64,000 nt of DNA from Paenibacillus prosopidis. Its GTDB lineage: Bacteria > Bacillota > Bacilli > Paenibacillales > Paenibacillaceae. Below are positions 25,286 through 33,839 of this stretch, piece after piece (position 1 is the stretch's first letter; each line of letters begins with the position of its first letter). Both the position numbers and the translations under genes were made by a program. A model generated the notes under the pieces. It saw nothing but the letters and a program-made list of their open reading frames with translations. It was not told where the DNA came from and did not search any database. The stretch is taken from NCBI RefSeq assembly GCF_003337375.1, contig NZ_QPJD01000017.1, positions 1 through 64,000 on the forward strand, in the 5' to 3' direction.

Positions 25286-25992
25286 GCAATGATGATCTTG
25301 AGCTGCGGGAATTGTACAAATCAGAAGCTGAACAATATTTATTTGACGGCTTGCAGTTTGATGGCCGGTTGAAAGAACGTGTCATGAGCGGCATTCAGTC
25401 CGAGAGCAAGCCGACTTCTTCCGGGAAGGGGTCTCATTCACGCCGAAAACGTTGGATATATAGCGTAATGGCGGCAGTGGCAGCTGTAATCATACTTATA
25501 GCCGCCCCTCAGGAAATTGCTCCTGAAGAAGATCCACCGTTTAATACGTTTTTGGACACAGAAAATCCAGGTCTCGTGGACGATACGAATATCGGAACAA
25601 CCATGATGACTTCGACGCCGCAAAGCATAGAAGAGGCGCAGTCGCAGTTTGGTGTAGAGCTTCGGTTACCGGCTTATGTACCTCAATCGTTTGAGCTGCA
25701 AAAGGAAATCGCTGCTTACGGTACTGTCGAAGGCATACTAGACAAGGTGACATTTTCCTATTCAACGGGCACCCAAACCTTCTTGTACACGGTGGATAAA
25801 AATGCATCGGTAGAAGTGTTTTCCGAGTATGAAAAGCTGGAGCTAAACGGCGTTACCGCATATATAGACTCTTTAACCGAAACGTACACAGCGTTGTATT
25901 GGGTAATGGATAACCGGCTTTATTCTATCTACGGAGACTTATCCCGCGAGGAAGCATTGAACGTGGCAAAATCAGTAAAAACAATAAATTAA
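25282..25992 (+). CDS. Probable membrane-bound anti-sigma factor (DUF4367-like)
   Basis: This 236-residue protein has a cytoplasmic N-terminus of about 55 residues, one membrane helix (about 58-75) and an extracytoplasmic domain (about 80-236) with a P-x-Y-V-P-x-S-F-E-L-Q-K-E motif. The extracytoplasmic part resembles DUF4367 domains found on Bacillales anti-sigma proteins. Translational coupling (ATGA overlap) to the ECF sigma gene supports a role in holding that sigma at the membrane until an envelope signal arrives. A small gene encoding an exported protein follows 22 bases later. Confidence 0.8.
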   Translation: MSNDDLELRELYKSEAEQYLFDGLQFDGRLKERVMSGIQSESKPTSSGKGSHSRRKRWIYSVMAAVAAVIILIAAPQEIAPEEDPPFNTFLDTENPGLVDDTNIGTTMMTSTPQSIEEAQSQFGVELRLPAYVPQSFELQKEIAAYGTVEGILDKVTFSYSTGTQTFLYTVDKNASVEVFSEYEKLELNGVTAYIDSLTETYTALYWVMDNRLYSIYGDLSREEALNVAKSVKTIN

Positions 25993-26014
25993 ACATTCCA
26001 AGGAGGAATTACAA

Positions 26015-26626
26015 ATGAAAAGCTTCATCATGGTTAAAAAAGGACAATGGATTACAAAATGGGTTATCGCTGCAAGCATCGCTTTCATCCCTTTGGCGGC
26101 TAACCCGACAATAGGCCATGCACAGGTCATCGAGGAGCAAGGCTATGCTAACGAAGCTTTGAGTGAAATGCACGCTAAAGTGGACGCCTATGTTTTTACA
26201 GACAAGGTCGATGAACTCGAAGCGCAAGGCATTCAAGTAACGAATACAGGGCCGGTAGGTGAATATATCGAAATCGGTATTATCGACTATACGGATGAAA
26301 AAGCTGACTTTTTATATGATGTATTCGGTACAGAACTCGTGAAGGTAGTTGAGGGCGTTCAAGCCGTTACTTTAGATAACACGATGGAAATAACAACGGA
26401 TGATAAGGAAATGAGCACAACGAGCATAGACGTACCGCAAACGGACGATTCGGAAATGGCCGCTGTTACAACGGTTTCGGACGCTGTTACGACGACCGGT
26501 GCAAGTGAAGTAAATGAGACAGCAGCGGCAAATGGTGCCAACACCGCATGGATCGTTGTCATTGCTGCAGCCGCGCTTGGCGCAATCGTATACCTGGGTC
26601 GTAAGCTGGGCTTATCGAGAAAATAG
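26015..26626 (+). CDS. Exported, C-terminally membrane-anchored protein of unknown function
   Basis: This 203-residue protein has a signal peptide (basic start, hydrophobic run 17-30, cleavage near G-H-A-Q-V), an acidic extracellular region and a Ser/Thr-rich stretch (about 125-170). A C-terminal membrane helix (about 172-192) is followed by a short basic tail. No known enzymatic motif is seen. AAGGAGGAATTACAA precedes the ATG. As the last gene of the sigma/anti-sigma operon it may be a sensor, a target, or an accessory to the anti-sigma factor. Confidence 0.7.
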   Translation: MKSFIMVKKGQWITKWVIAASIAFIPLAANPTIGHAQVIEEQGYANEALSEMHAKVDAYVFTDKVDELEAQGIQVTNTGPVGEYIEIGIIDYTDEKADFLYDVFGTELVKVVEGVQAVTLDNTMEITTDDKEMSTTSIDVPQTDDSEMAAVTTVSDAVTTTGASEVNETAAANGANTAWIVVIAAAALGAIVYLGRKLGLSRK

Positions 26627-26633
26627 CACTGCA

Positions 26634-26689
26634 AAAAGGCTGCTCCTTAAAAGTAGGTATATCTACTTTTTTAAGGGCAGCCCCTTTTC
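26634..26689. terminator. Rho-independent terminator, bidirectional
   Basis: A long hairpin pairs AAGGCTGC...CCTTAAAAGTAG with CTACTTTTTTAAGG...GCAGCC, followed by CCTTTTC. It lies between the ECF operon and the convergent trhO gene. Confidence 0.88.
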
Positions 26690-26693
26690 TTAT

Positions 26694-27587
26694 TTAAAAG
26701 CTTGTAACATGCTCTTCACATTCCGAAGAGCAGAAGCCATTGCGTGTCTCTTCGCAATCATTACATACGATATGCTGACGGTGGCAGGAGTCATCCGCGC
26801 AATTAATGTACGTATCTGCCGGCTGAGCACAGTGATAGCACTTCCCGACGACGATATCTTCATCTGTCTGGTTGATCGTAACGGAAACCCGATCATCAAA
26901 TACATAACATTTGCCGTCAAAAAGCTTCCCTTGAACTTCTTCATCCTTGCCGTAGGTTACAATTCCGCCTTCTAATTGATAAACGTCCTTGAAGCCTTCG
27001 CTAAGCATAACGCCTGTGAGCTTCTCGCAGCGGATACCTCCCGTACAGTATGTGATGATAGGCTTATCTTTATATTCTGCCAAATTCTCACGAAGCCATT
27101 CCGGAAATTCTTTGAACGTTTCAAGATCAGGCCTGATCGCGTTGCGGAAATGTCCGAGATCATACTCATAATCGCTTCTTCCATCGAGTACGATTACGTC
27201 TTCTCTTTGCAAATATTCATGAAACTCTTTAGGCGAGAGACGCGTGCCGCTAAGTGTGTTCGGATCAAGCGGTTTATCGTAACGCAGCGTTACGAGCTCC
27301 TTCTTGTAGCGAACGAATATTTTTTTGAAAGCATGCTTATCGGCTTCATCGATTTTAAACACGATATCCGAGAACAAAGGGTTCGCGCGTAAGTCACTCA
27401 TATATTGCTCGGTTTGCTCGATCGTCCCTGAAAGGGTTCCGTTAATGCCTTCATCGGCAATCAGAATACGGCCTTTCACGTTTAGTTCTTTACAATATGC
27501 AAGATGCTCGGCAGCAAATTGCTCCGCATCAGGTATAGCTACAAATTTATAGTACAATAAGATTCGAAAATTGTTTTTTTCGCTCAT
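26694..27587 (-). CDS. trhO: tRNA uridine(34) hydroxylase, rhodanese family (TrhO/YbfQ, UPF0176)
   Basis: This 297-residue protein has the N-terminal acylphosphatase-like domain (L-L-Y-Y-K-F-V, G-R-I-L-I-A-D-E-G-I-N-G-T) and a rhodanese domain with active Cys in Y-C-T-G-G-I-R-C-E-K (about 185). The C-terminal cysteine-rich region has C-Y-H-C, C-x4-C and paired C-x2-C motifs that could bind zinc. The family makes 5-hydroxyuridine at tRNA position 34 with molecular oxygen. Length is near the usual 300-330. Monocistronic, ending at a shared terminator. Confidence 0.92.
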   Translation of the reverse strand: MSEKNNFRILLYYKFVAIPDAEQFAAEHLAYCKELNVKGRILIADEGINGTLSGTIEQTEQYMSDLRANPLFSDIVFKIDEADKHAFKKIFVRYKKELVTLRYDKPLDPNTLSGTRLSPKEFHEYLQREDVIVLDGRSDYEYDLGHFRNAIRPDLETFKEFPEWLRENLAEYKDKPIITYCTGGIRCEKLTGVMLSEGFKDVYQLEGGIVTYGKDEEVQGKLFDGKCYVFDDRVSVTINQTDEDIVVGKCYHCAQPADTYINCADDSCHRQHIVCNDCEETRNGFCSSECEEHVTSF

Positions 27588-27691
27588 GGTAGTATTCCTT
27601 TCCGTATAACAAATAAAAGCATACTATATTATAGATGACGGGATATATATTTTCAACAGAAACAAAATGGCATGACTGTAGAATAATGATT

Positions 27692-28591
27692 TTATGTATC
27701 TGCATGAAATGAATGGCGAAGTAATTCAATAAAGCGGTTCGCAATAAAAGATAATGAAGTGTCGCGTTTAGTAGCAAATCCAACGGAACGAGGCGGGATT
27801 GGCTGCACCGTCTGCAGCTGAAATAGCTTTCCTTCTTGCAGTTCTTCTGTGACGAAGGACTTCGTTACGAAAGCCGCGCCATAGCCTCGTTCAGCTAATT
27901 CCTTTAACATATCCATACTGCTGAGTTCAAATTCTGCGTCTACATCCATACCCTGAGAAGTAAGCCATTCATTAACAAATCGTCTGGTGCTGCTTCCCTT
28001 GGAAAGAAGAATAAGCGGTATATTTGCCAGGTCCGCTGAGGTTATCGGTTGTTCAGCCAAGGTCCTAAAGGCAGGTCCGACAACAAAACAATCTTGAATG
28101 GCTGTTAGATGATTGATGTCCAGGCTCTGATCAATAAATGGCAAATGAACAAGTCCTATATCAATTTGACCCTCCTTTAAACGAGCACGAATTTCTGACG
28201 TTCTGCCTTGTGAAAGACGTATTCGAACAGCCGGATGTTCAACGTGAAAGCGATCAAGCTGCGGTAACAGGAGATGCTTGATAATAGGTCCGCTTGCACC
28301 GATTCGCAGTTCTCCTGCTGTAAGGTTTTTGAGGGACTGTAATTGTCTTTCTCCGGCTTCGAGAATGGAGAAGGATTTCTCAACATACTCGAGTAAAGCC
28401 AAACCTTCAGCAGTTAGCTTTACTCCTTTGGACATCCGGTCAAACAGCTTAACCTCGAGCGCTGCTTCCAGTTGCTTTATCGCGTAGCTCACGGATGGCT
28501 GCGTAATATGAAGCTCTTGTGCGGCTCTTGTTAAATTTTCAACTTTGGCTGTATGAAGAAAAATCCGATACCATTCCATGTTCATTATCAT
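27692..28591 (-). CDS. LysR family transcriptional regulator
   Basis: This 299-residue LysR protein has an N-terminal winged HTH (L-T-R-A-A-Q-E-L-H-I-T-Q-P-S-V-S-Y-A-I-K-Q-L-E) and a type-2 periplasmic-binding effector domain (about 90-290, with G-E-L-R-I-G-A-S-G-P). The ATG at 28591 is chosen because AGAGGAAC lies at a suitable distance on the minus strand; the extension to 28648 is AT-rich leader. It is divergent from aroC, and nested inverted repeats between them suggest it controls aroC and itself. Confidence 0.88.
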   Translation of the reverse strand: MIMNMEWYRIFLHTAKVENLTRAAQELHITQPSVSYAIKQLEAALEVKLFDRMSKGVKLTAEGLALLEYVEKSFSILEAGERQLQSLKNLTAGELRIGASGPIIKHLLLPQLDRFHVEHPAVRIRLSQGRTSEIRARLKEGQIDIGLVHLPFIDQSLDINHLTAIQDCFVVGPAFRTLAEQPITSADLANIPLILLSKGSSTRRFVNEWLTSQGMDVDAEFELSSMDMLKELAERGYGAAFVTKSFVTEELQEGKLFQLQTVQPIPPRSVGFATKRDTSLSFIANRFIELLRHSFHADT

Positions 28592-28627
28592 CGTGATATA
28601 GTTCCTCTCTATGACAAATTGTTTATA

Positions 28628-28668
28628 TTTCAATTTCATTAATTTCATTATCGAAATTATAATTGAAA
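28628..28668. promoter_or_regulatory. Nested inverted repeats between LysR gene and aroC
   Basis: The outer pair is TTTCAATT (28628-28635) with AATTGAAA (28661-28668). The inner pair is AATTTC (28641-28646) with GAAATT (28653-28658). The symmetry in a short divergent promoter region fits a LysR-type operator. Confidence 0.55.
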
Positions 28669-28709
28669 CATAACGTAAGCGTCAAAATGAAACGAGGGAG
28701 GCAGCTAGG

Positions 28710-29765
28710 ATGGCTGGAAATTCTTTTGGTAATTTCTTTAAAATAACAACTTTTGGTGAATCTCATGGTGAAGCGGTTGGTGTAATTGTAGATGGTGTAA
28801 CTCCTGGAGTCGAACTCGACGAGCAATATATACAGGTTCAAATGGATCGAAGAAAGCCTGGTCAATCCCCGGTTACTTCTCCCCGCAAAGAATATGATGT
28901 TATCCGTATTCTTTCAGGTATTTTTGAGGGGAAGACTACCGGAACGCCGCTCTTTATTATGCTGCATAATAAAGATATGAGACCAGCAGCTTACGACGAT
29001 ATCAAATACACCTTTCGTCCAGGTCATGCCGACTATAGTTATCTCAAGAAATATGGCATTCGGGATCACCGCGGGAGTGGCCGAGCTTCTGGAAGAGAAA
29101 CGGCCGGCAGAGTAGCGGGAGGAGCCGTCGCTCGCAAGCTGCTCGAGAATAGAGGAGTAAGCGTCATCGCATACACGAAGGAAATTGGCGGAATCAAATG
29201 CCATACATTTAACGAATCAGTTATTGAACAAAACGAAGTTCGAGCTTGCGACCCTATAGCTGCTGTTAAAATGATTGAAAAGATTGAGCGTTTAGCAGCA
29301 ATCGGGGATAGCTGCGGCGGTATCGTTGAATGCAGAATAAGAGGACTTCATGCAGGCCTTGGCGAACCTGTATTTGATAAGCTGGACGCAGAGCTTGCAA
29401 AAGCTATGCTGTCGATTGGCGCAGTTAAAGGAATTGAATTCGGTGCCGGGTTTGCTGCAGCAGAGATGCTGGGCAGCCAGCATAACGATGAGATGGACAG
29501 TTCAGGTTTCTTAAGTAATCACGCTGGCGGTATCGTTGGCGGAATAAGTACAGGCGAGGAAATCGTGTTTAGAATGGCTGTAAAGCCGACCTCATCGATT
29601 TCTGTTCCCCAGCATACGATTGATATACATGGACAAGAACAAATGATTGAGACAATCGGAAGACATGATCCGTGTATTTGCCCAAGAATTATTCCCGTGG
29701 TGGAAGCTATGTCATCTATCGTTATTGAAGATCTGCTTAAACGGCAAGCAGCATTGCATGATTAG
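28710..29765 (+). CDS. aroC: Chorismate synthase, E. coli-like type
   Basis: Converts 5-enolpyruvylshikimate-3-phosphate to chorismate (EC 4.2.3.5) using reduced FMN. Motifs present are F-G-E-S-H-G (about 15-20), the F-R-P-G-H-A-D-Y block (about 103-110), the R-G-S-G-R-A-S-G-R-E-T signature (about 121-131) and R-H-D-P-C near the C-terminus. The 351-residue protein begins M-A-G-N-S-F-G-N-F-F, closer to the E. coli/clostridial subtype than to the roughly 390-residue AroF-type enzyme usual in Bacillus. It is not in an aro operon; it stands alone beside a LysR gene and may be a second, acquired copy. Confidence 0.94.
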   Translation: MAGNSFGNFFKITTFGESHGEAVGVIVDGVTPGVELDEQYIQVQMDRRKPGQSPVTSPRKEYDVIRILSGIFEGKTTGTPLFIMLHNKDMRPAAYDDIKYTFRPGHADYSYLKKYGIRDHRGSGRASGRETAGRVAGGAVARKLLENRGVSVIAYTKEIGGIKCHTFNESVIEQNEVRACDPIAAVKMIEKIERLAAIGDSCGGIVECRIRGLHAGLGEPVFDKLDAELAKAMLSIGAVKGIEFGAGFAAAEMLGSQHNDEMDSSGFLSNHAGGIVGGISTGEEIVFRMAVKPTSSISVPQHTIDIHGQEQMIETIGRHDPCICPRIIPVVEAMSSIVIEDLLKRQAALHD

Positions 29766-29800
29766 AGCAATCGAACTGGAGTTCCGAGAGGAGATTGATT

Positions 29801-30769
29801 ATGAAACCATCCATATTTATTGATCGCCCGATTCCTGCTGAGGTCGAGGCCTACTTGGCCGAGCATTGTGAAATTGAGAAATGGGAAAGCGCAGCCCCGA
29901 TTCCGCGGCAAACGCTGATGGACAAGCTCGCCAAGACGAAAGGACTGCTTACGGCTGGCATGAAAATTGATGCCGAGTTGTTAGATCTGGCACCCAACTT
30001 GAAAGTGGTTAGCAGCATCAGTGTCGGATACAATCATTTTGATATTGCGGCTATGAAAAAACGGGGAGTCATCGGTACAAACACGCCTCATGTATTGAAC
30101 GATACCGTTGCAGATTTGGCATTCGCACTTATATTGGGAACGGCGAGAAGGGTTGCCGAGCTGGACCGGTATGTTAAAGAAGGACAATGGCAGACGGGTG
30201 ACGGCGTGAAATTGTTTGGGACGGATGTGCATCACGCCAAGCTGGGCATTATCGGAATGGGCCGTATCGGGGAAGCTGTTGCTCGTCGCGCTAAGCTTGG
30301 ATTCGAGATGGATGTCATTTATTATAACCGCAGCCGTAAGCAGGCTGTAGAAGATCAGCTTGGTGTGCGTTATGCACCTCTTAAGGAGCTGCTGTCAACT
30401 TCAGATTTCATCGTTCAATTAGCGCCATTAACGGCGGAGACGACTCGGATGCTTGGTCGCAGCGAGTTTCAATTGATGAAGCAATCATCTATTTTCATCA
30501 ATATGTCCCGCGGCCAGACGATTGATGAGGAAGCCCTAATTGAAGCTTTGCAACAGAGAACGATTGCCGCGGCGGGACTCGATGTTTATGAAAAGGAACC
30601 TATTGATGCCGCACATCCTTTCCTACAAATGCCGAATGTATTGACTTTGCCACATATTGGTTCGGCTACGACTCAAACCAGATTCGATATGGCAATGCTT
30701 GCAGCAAAAAATTTGGTCAGCGCATTAACCGGACAAATACCGTCCAATATCGTTGATGAATTGAGGTAA
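29801..30769 (+). CDS. D-2-hydroxyacid dehydrogenase (glyoxylate/hydroxypyruvate reductase type)
   Basis: This 322-residue NAD(P)-dependent enzyme has the L-G-I-I-G-M-G-R-I-G nucleotide loop (about 148-157), the substrate arginine region in N-M-S-R-G-Q-T-I-D, and the catalytic pair E (Y-E-K-E-P) and H (L-P-H-I-G-S-A-T). It would reduce glyoxylate or hydroxypyruvate, or act on another 2-keto acid. The ATG at 29801 follows GAGAGGAG; TTG at 29795 is too close to it. It is 35 bases after aroC and probably co-transcribed. Confidence 0.9.
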   Translation: MKPSIFIDRPIPAEVEAYLAEHCEIEKWESAAPIPRQTLMDKLAKTKGLLTAGMKIDAELLDLAPNLKVVSSISVGYNHFDIAAMKKRGVIGTNTPHVLNDTVADLAFALILGTARRVAELDRYVKEGQWQTGDGVKLFGTDVHHAKLGIIGMGRIGEAVARRAKLGFEMDVIYYNRSRKQAVEDQLGVRYAPLKELLSTSDFIVQLAPLTAETTRMLGRSEFQLMKQSSIFINMSRGQTIDEEALIEALQQRTIAAAGLDVYEKEPIDAAHPFLQMPNVLTLPHIGSATTQTRFDMAMLAAKNLVSALTGQIPSNIVDELR

Positions 30770-30783
30770 TTCAGCTGGATAAA

Positions 30784-31389
30784 ATGAAATTATTGCTGAT
30801 TGGATCAACCGGAAAGACAGGACAATATATTCGATATTTTGTAGAGCAAAAGGGCATACAAACAAAGCTTTTCGTTCGTACTCTTCGTGAGCCGGGTCCA
30901 AATATCGTGATTGGCGATGTGCGTGACCAAAAAGATGTTAATGAAGCGATGACTGGTGTGGACGGAGTCATCTGTTCTCTCAATACAGAAAGCAATGGCA
31001 CTTTGATAAGCGGAATGAGCAATGTAATTGAAGCCATGATTAAATACAAAGTGAAAAGATTGGTTACGATCGGAACGGCTGGTATTTTGCAAAGCGTACT
31101 GCAGCCGGAATTGCTCCGCTATCAATCGATAGAAAATAAACGCACTAATCATGAAGCTGCAATGGAACATCACCAGGTATATACGAAGTTAATGAACACA
31201 TCATTAGATTGGACAATCATTTGTCCAACCAGGTTAGTTCAGGATGAACAGAGTGGCCATTATCGCGTTCAAAAAAACGTACTGCCCAGCGATGGCTCCA
31301 AGATATCTTTTATGGATACAGCCGAGTTTGCCGTTTCTGAATATTTTGACAGGTCATTTGTGCGGGAAAGAGTAGGTATTTGTTATTAA
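30784..31389 (+). CDS. NAD(P)-binding atypical SDR (YwnB-like)
   Basis: This 201-residue protein has the atypical SDR start L-L-L-I-G-S-T-G-K-T-G-Q (G-x-T-G-x-T-G-like cofactor loop, residues 4-13), a G-D-V-R-D turn near 40 and a D-W-T-I-I-C-P-T-R-L block near 140, as in NmrA/YwnB-type proteins. Such proteins bind NAD(P)H and may act as flavin or quinone reductases or redox sensors. It follows the hydroxyacid dehydrogenase by 14 bases, so the operon appears to be aroC-dehydrogenase-SDR, ending at a terminator. Confidence 0.82.
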   Translation: MKLLLIGSTGKTGQYIRYFVEQKGIQTKLFVRTLREPGPNIVIGDVRDQKDVNEAMTGVDGVICSLNTESNGTLISGMSNVIEAMIKYKVKRLVTIGTAGILQSVLQPELLRYQSIENKRTNHEAAMEHHQVYTKLMNTSLDWTIICPTRLVQDEQSGHYRVQKNVLPSDGSKISFMDTAEFAVSEYFDRSFVRERVGICY

Positions 31390-31404
31390 TAACGGTTTCG
31401 AATG

Positions 31405-31447
31405 AAAAACCCCTGAACTCCTCATATAAGGAATTCAAGGGTTTTTT
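31405..31447. terminator. Bidirectional Rho-independent terminator
   Basis: AAAACCCCTGAA... is complementary to ...TTCAAGGGTTTTTT. It separates the convergent SDR and molybdopterin oxidoreductase genes. Confidence 0.85.
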
Positions 31448-31449
31448 CG

Positions 31450-33513
31450 TTAATCCGATATGTCCTTTGTGTCAATCTTCAACACTTCTACGCGGTTAGA
31501 GAAGAAGGTAGCTCCGCCGCCCATGTCCGCCAGCCGTTGCGACGTCAATGCATTTACTGCTTGAATGCCTTTGCGGTCATCATCCCACCATAAGCCTTGT
31601 GTCACAAGCACGCCGGGAAGAACATCGGTGCCTATCCGCAAGATCACTTCTGCTTCCCCTCTGTCGTTGCGTATTTTGACGCGTTCGCCATTCGTCATGC
31701 CAAGCTCGGATGCATCGTCTGCGTGTATATACAGAAGCGGCTCCTTCTCAAGCTTTTGCAAGCGCTCTTGATTAGCGAAGGTCGAATTAATGAAGCTATG
31801 ATTTGGTCCGGTCATCAGCCAAAACGGATACTTATCCGGCTCGCGTAACGGAATGTGGTCCGGAAGGGGAGGTAAGCCGTCACGCAGCATAGTCTCGGAG
31901 CATAACTCGATTTTGCCGGATCGAGTCGGTATCCGATCGGTGAACGGAGGAAGGTTATCGCCGCCAGCCTTCATCCATGTTCTGCCTATCAACTGCTCAA
32001 ACGTAATTCCCGCTAAGTAAGGATTCTGGTCGCTGTCAAGTGCTTCTTGTATCATTTGCTTCTCCGAAATATCAAACGTCTCACGTTCAAAGCCGAGTCG
32101 CAATGCCAATTGTTTGAATAGAGTAAAATTCGATATACATTCACCCATTGGTTGAATGATAGGCTCGTGAAGCTGCAGGTATAAGTGCCAATAAGACGTA
32201 TAGAGGTCCATATTCTCAAAATGCGACGTCGCGGGCAGCACGATATCTGAGTATTTGCAAGTATCTGTTAAGAACAAATCATGCGTGACGGTGAAAAGAT
32301 CGTCGCGCAGGAGTCCTTCACGCACACGGTTTTGATCTGGCGCCACAATGGCCGGATTACTGTTGTACACAAACAGCATTCGCACGGGCGGATCCAAATC
32401 AAGCAGGGCATCACCCAGCTGATTCATATTGATGGTGCGGACATTCGGATCAGGCAGCAAATCCGGACGTTCTATCCGTTCGCCATTCAGACGCGAGTAC
32501 CAGCTGTTTCCCTTCATGGCGCCACCGCCGCGAATGCCCCATTGTCCTGTCAGCGCCGGAAGGCAGGAGATGGTTCTTATGATCATTCCGCCATTGTCGT
32601 GATGTTGAAGCCCATTACCAATACGGATGAAGGAAGGGGAGGTTGTGCCATACAGACGGGCCAGTTCTTCAATCTCGGCTGCTGGTACCCCGGTAATATC
32701 CGCAACCCGCTCCGGGGTGTAATCGGCTGCTTGTTCAGCAAGCTCTTCATAGCCTATTGCATGCTGCTCAAGAAAAGCGATATCCGAAAGTCCGTCGCGA
32801 ATAATGACATGCATCATGCCAAGCGCTAATGCCGCGTCCGTACCCGGGCGGACATGAATGAAGCGATCCGCCCATGCTGACGTACGGTTGCGGTGAACGT
32901 CGATATGAATAATGGTCGCACCGTTTTTTCGGGCTTCCGTAGCCAGCATCGCCTGGTGCATATTAGTCGAAACGAGATTACAGCCCCAGATTAGGAAAAG
33001 CTTCGTATGTACCGTTTCTTCCGGGTCAATTCCGATTGAACCGCCCATCGTATATTTATAGCCGGCTGCTCCGGCCGCATTACAAATGGTTCGGTCTAGT
33101 CGACTCGAGCCAAGTCGATGGAAGAAGCGGCGATCCATGCCTTCCGCGTTCAGTACACCCATGTTTCCATAAAAGCTATAAGGTAAAATGGCATTCGCGC
33201 CATGTTCGTGTATTATATTCCGCATGCGATCTGTGATTTCTTCATAAGCCTCATCCCAGCTAATGCGCTTGAAGGCAAGCGTTCCTTTCGGACCCGTCCG
33301 GCGCATGGGATAGAGAAGGCGTTCCGGATGATAAATCCGGTCAGACAATTGCCGCACCTTGTTGCAAATCGCGCCGCGCGTGACAGGATGCTCGTTGTCA
33401 CCTGTAATTTTTGTGATGATGCCCTCATCCATCGTAACGCTTAAACCGCATGTATCGGGGCAATCGAACGGACACACGGAACGAAAGGTTCCACTTTTTA
33501 CTGATTTTGTCAT
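31450..33513 (-). CDS. Molybdopterin oxidoreductase (formate dehydrogenase/DMSO reductase superfamily)
   Basis: This 687-residue protein has an N-terminal 4Fe-4S motif C-P-F-D-C-P-D-T-C with the fourth Cys in G-A-I-C-N-K. The catalytic domain follows (I-W-G-C-N-L-V-S-T-N region near 175, H-V-R-P-G-T-D-A-A-L-A near 220), then the C-terminal molydopterin dinucleotide-binding barrel (about 560-680). There is no Tat signal, so it is cytoplasmic. It resembles B. subtilis YoaE-like proteins of unknown substrate. Start: ATG at 33513 after AAAGGAG; an earlier ATG at 33540 has no site. Needs Moco; moeA is 15 kb away in the window. Confidence 0.88.
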   Translation of the reverse strand: MTKSVKSGTFRSVCPFDCPDTCGLSVTMDEGIITKITGDNEHPVTRGAICNKVRQLSDRIYHPERLLYPMRRTGPKGTLAFKRISWDEAYEEITDRMRNIIHEHGANAILPYSFYGNMGVLNAEGMDRRFFHRLGSSRLDRTICNAAGAAGYKYTMGGSIGIDPEETVHTKLFLIWGCNLVSTNMHQAMLATEARKNGATIIHIDVHRNRTSAWADRFIHVRPGTDAALALGMMHVIIRDGLSDIAFLEQHAIGYEELAEQAADYTPERVADITGVPAAEIEELARLYGTTSPSFIRIGNGLQHHDNGGMIIRTISCLPALTGQWGIRGGGAMKGNSWYSRLNGERIERPDLLPDPNVRTINMNQLGDALLDLDPPVRMLFVYNSNPAIVAPDQNRVREGLLRDDLFTVTHDLFLTDTCKYSDIVLPATSHFENMDLYTSYWHLYLQLHEPIIQPMGECISNFTLFKQLALRLGFERETFDISEKQMIQEALDSDQNPYLAGITFEQLIGRTWMKAGGDNLPPFTDRIPTRSGKIELCSETMLRDGLPPLPDHIPLREPDKYPFWLMTGPNHSFINSTFANQERLQKLEKEPLLYIHADDASELGMTNGERVKIRNDRGEAEVILRIGTDVLPGVLVTQGLWWDDDRKGIQAVNALTSQRLADMGGGATFFSNRVEVLKIDTKDISD

Positions 33514-33601
33514 AGTCGATAAGCTCCTTTCATTAGCCAAACCATATCACTCTATCATATCATTATAAGTCCTAAGCGTTAATTCCCATGTATTTCGTTA
33601 T

Positions 33602-33630
33602 TGACAGTAGCTTACTTATCATGTAACATT
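33602..33630 (+). promoter_or_regulatory. Sigma-A promoter of the riboswitch-transporter transcript
   Basis: Perfect TTGACA (33602-33607), 17-base spacer, TAACAT (33625-33630). Transcription would start near 33637, just before the aptamer. Confidence 0.7.
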
Positions 33631-33660
33631 TAGCCTGATCATAAGTAAACAACAACATAT

Positions 33661-33790
33661 ATTTTTCGTATAACCTCACGGCAGTATTGGATGTAATAGG
33701 GTGAGGGTTTCTACGGGAAGCCTTAACTTCCTAACTACGAATATAAGATCATTTAGATATGATCCTGTATTCGCGGTTAGGATTTTTTTT
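33661..33790 (+). ncRNA. Purine-type riboswitch with enlarged P2 loop and overlapping terminator
   Basis: The three junctions of the purine aptamer are recognisable. P1 is TTCG (33665-33668) with CGAA (33738-33741). J1/2 is TATAA (33669-33673). P2 is CCTCAC (33674-33679) with GTGAGG (33701-33706). J2/3 is GTTTCTAC (33707-33714). P3 is GGAAG (33716-33720) with CTTCC (33727-33731), loop CCTTAA. J3/1 is AACTA (33733-33737), giving C at the ligand-pairing position (C33735), as in guanine types. The P2 loop is 21 bases instead of about seven. Bases 33729-33743, which form P3/J3-1/P1, also pair with 33768-33782 (14 of 15 positions), followed by eight T: a terminator excluded by ligand-bound aptamer, as in the adenine-activated pbuE switch. 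Confidence 0.75.
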
Positions 33791-33839
33791 GCGCATTTAT
33801 ACGTTGGTTTATAAACATCAGGAAGGAGCATCAAAACAA

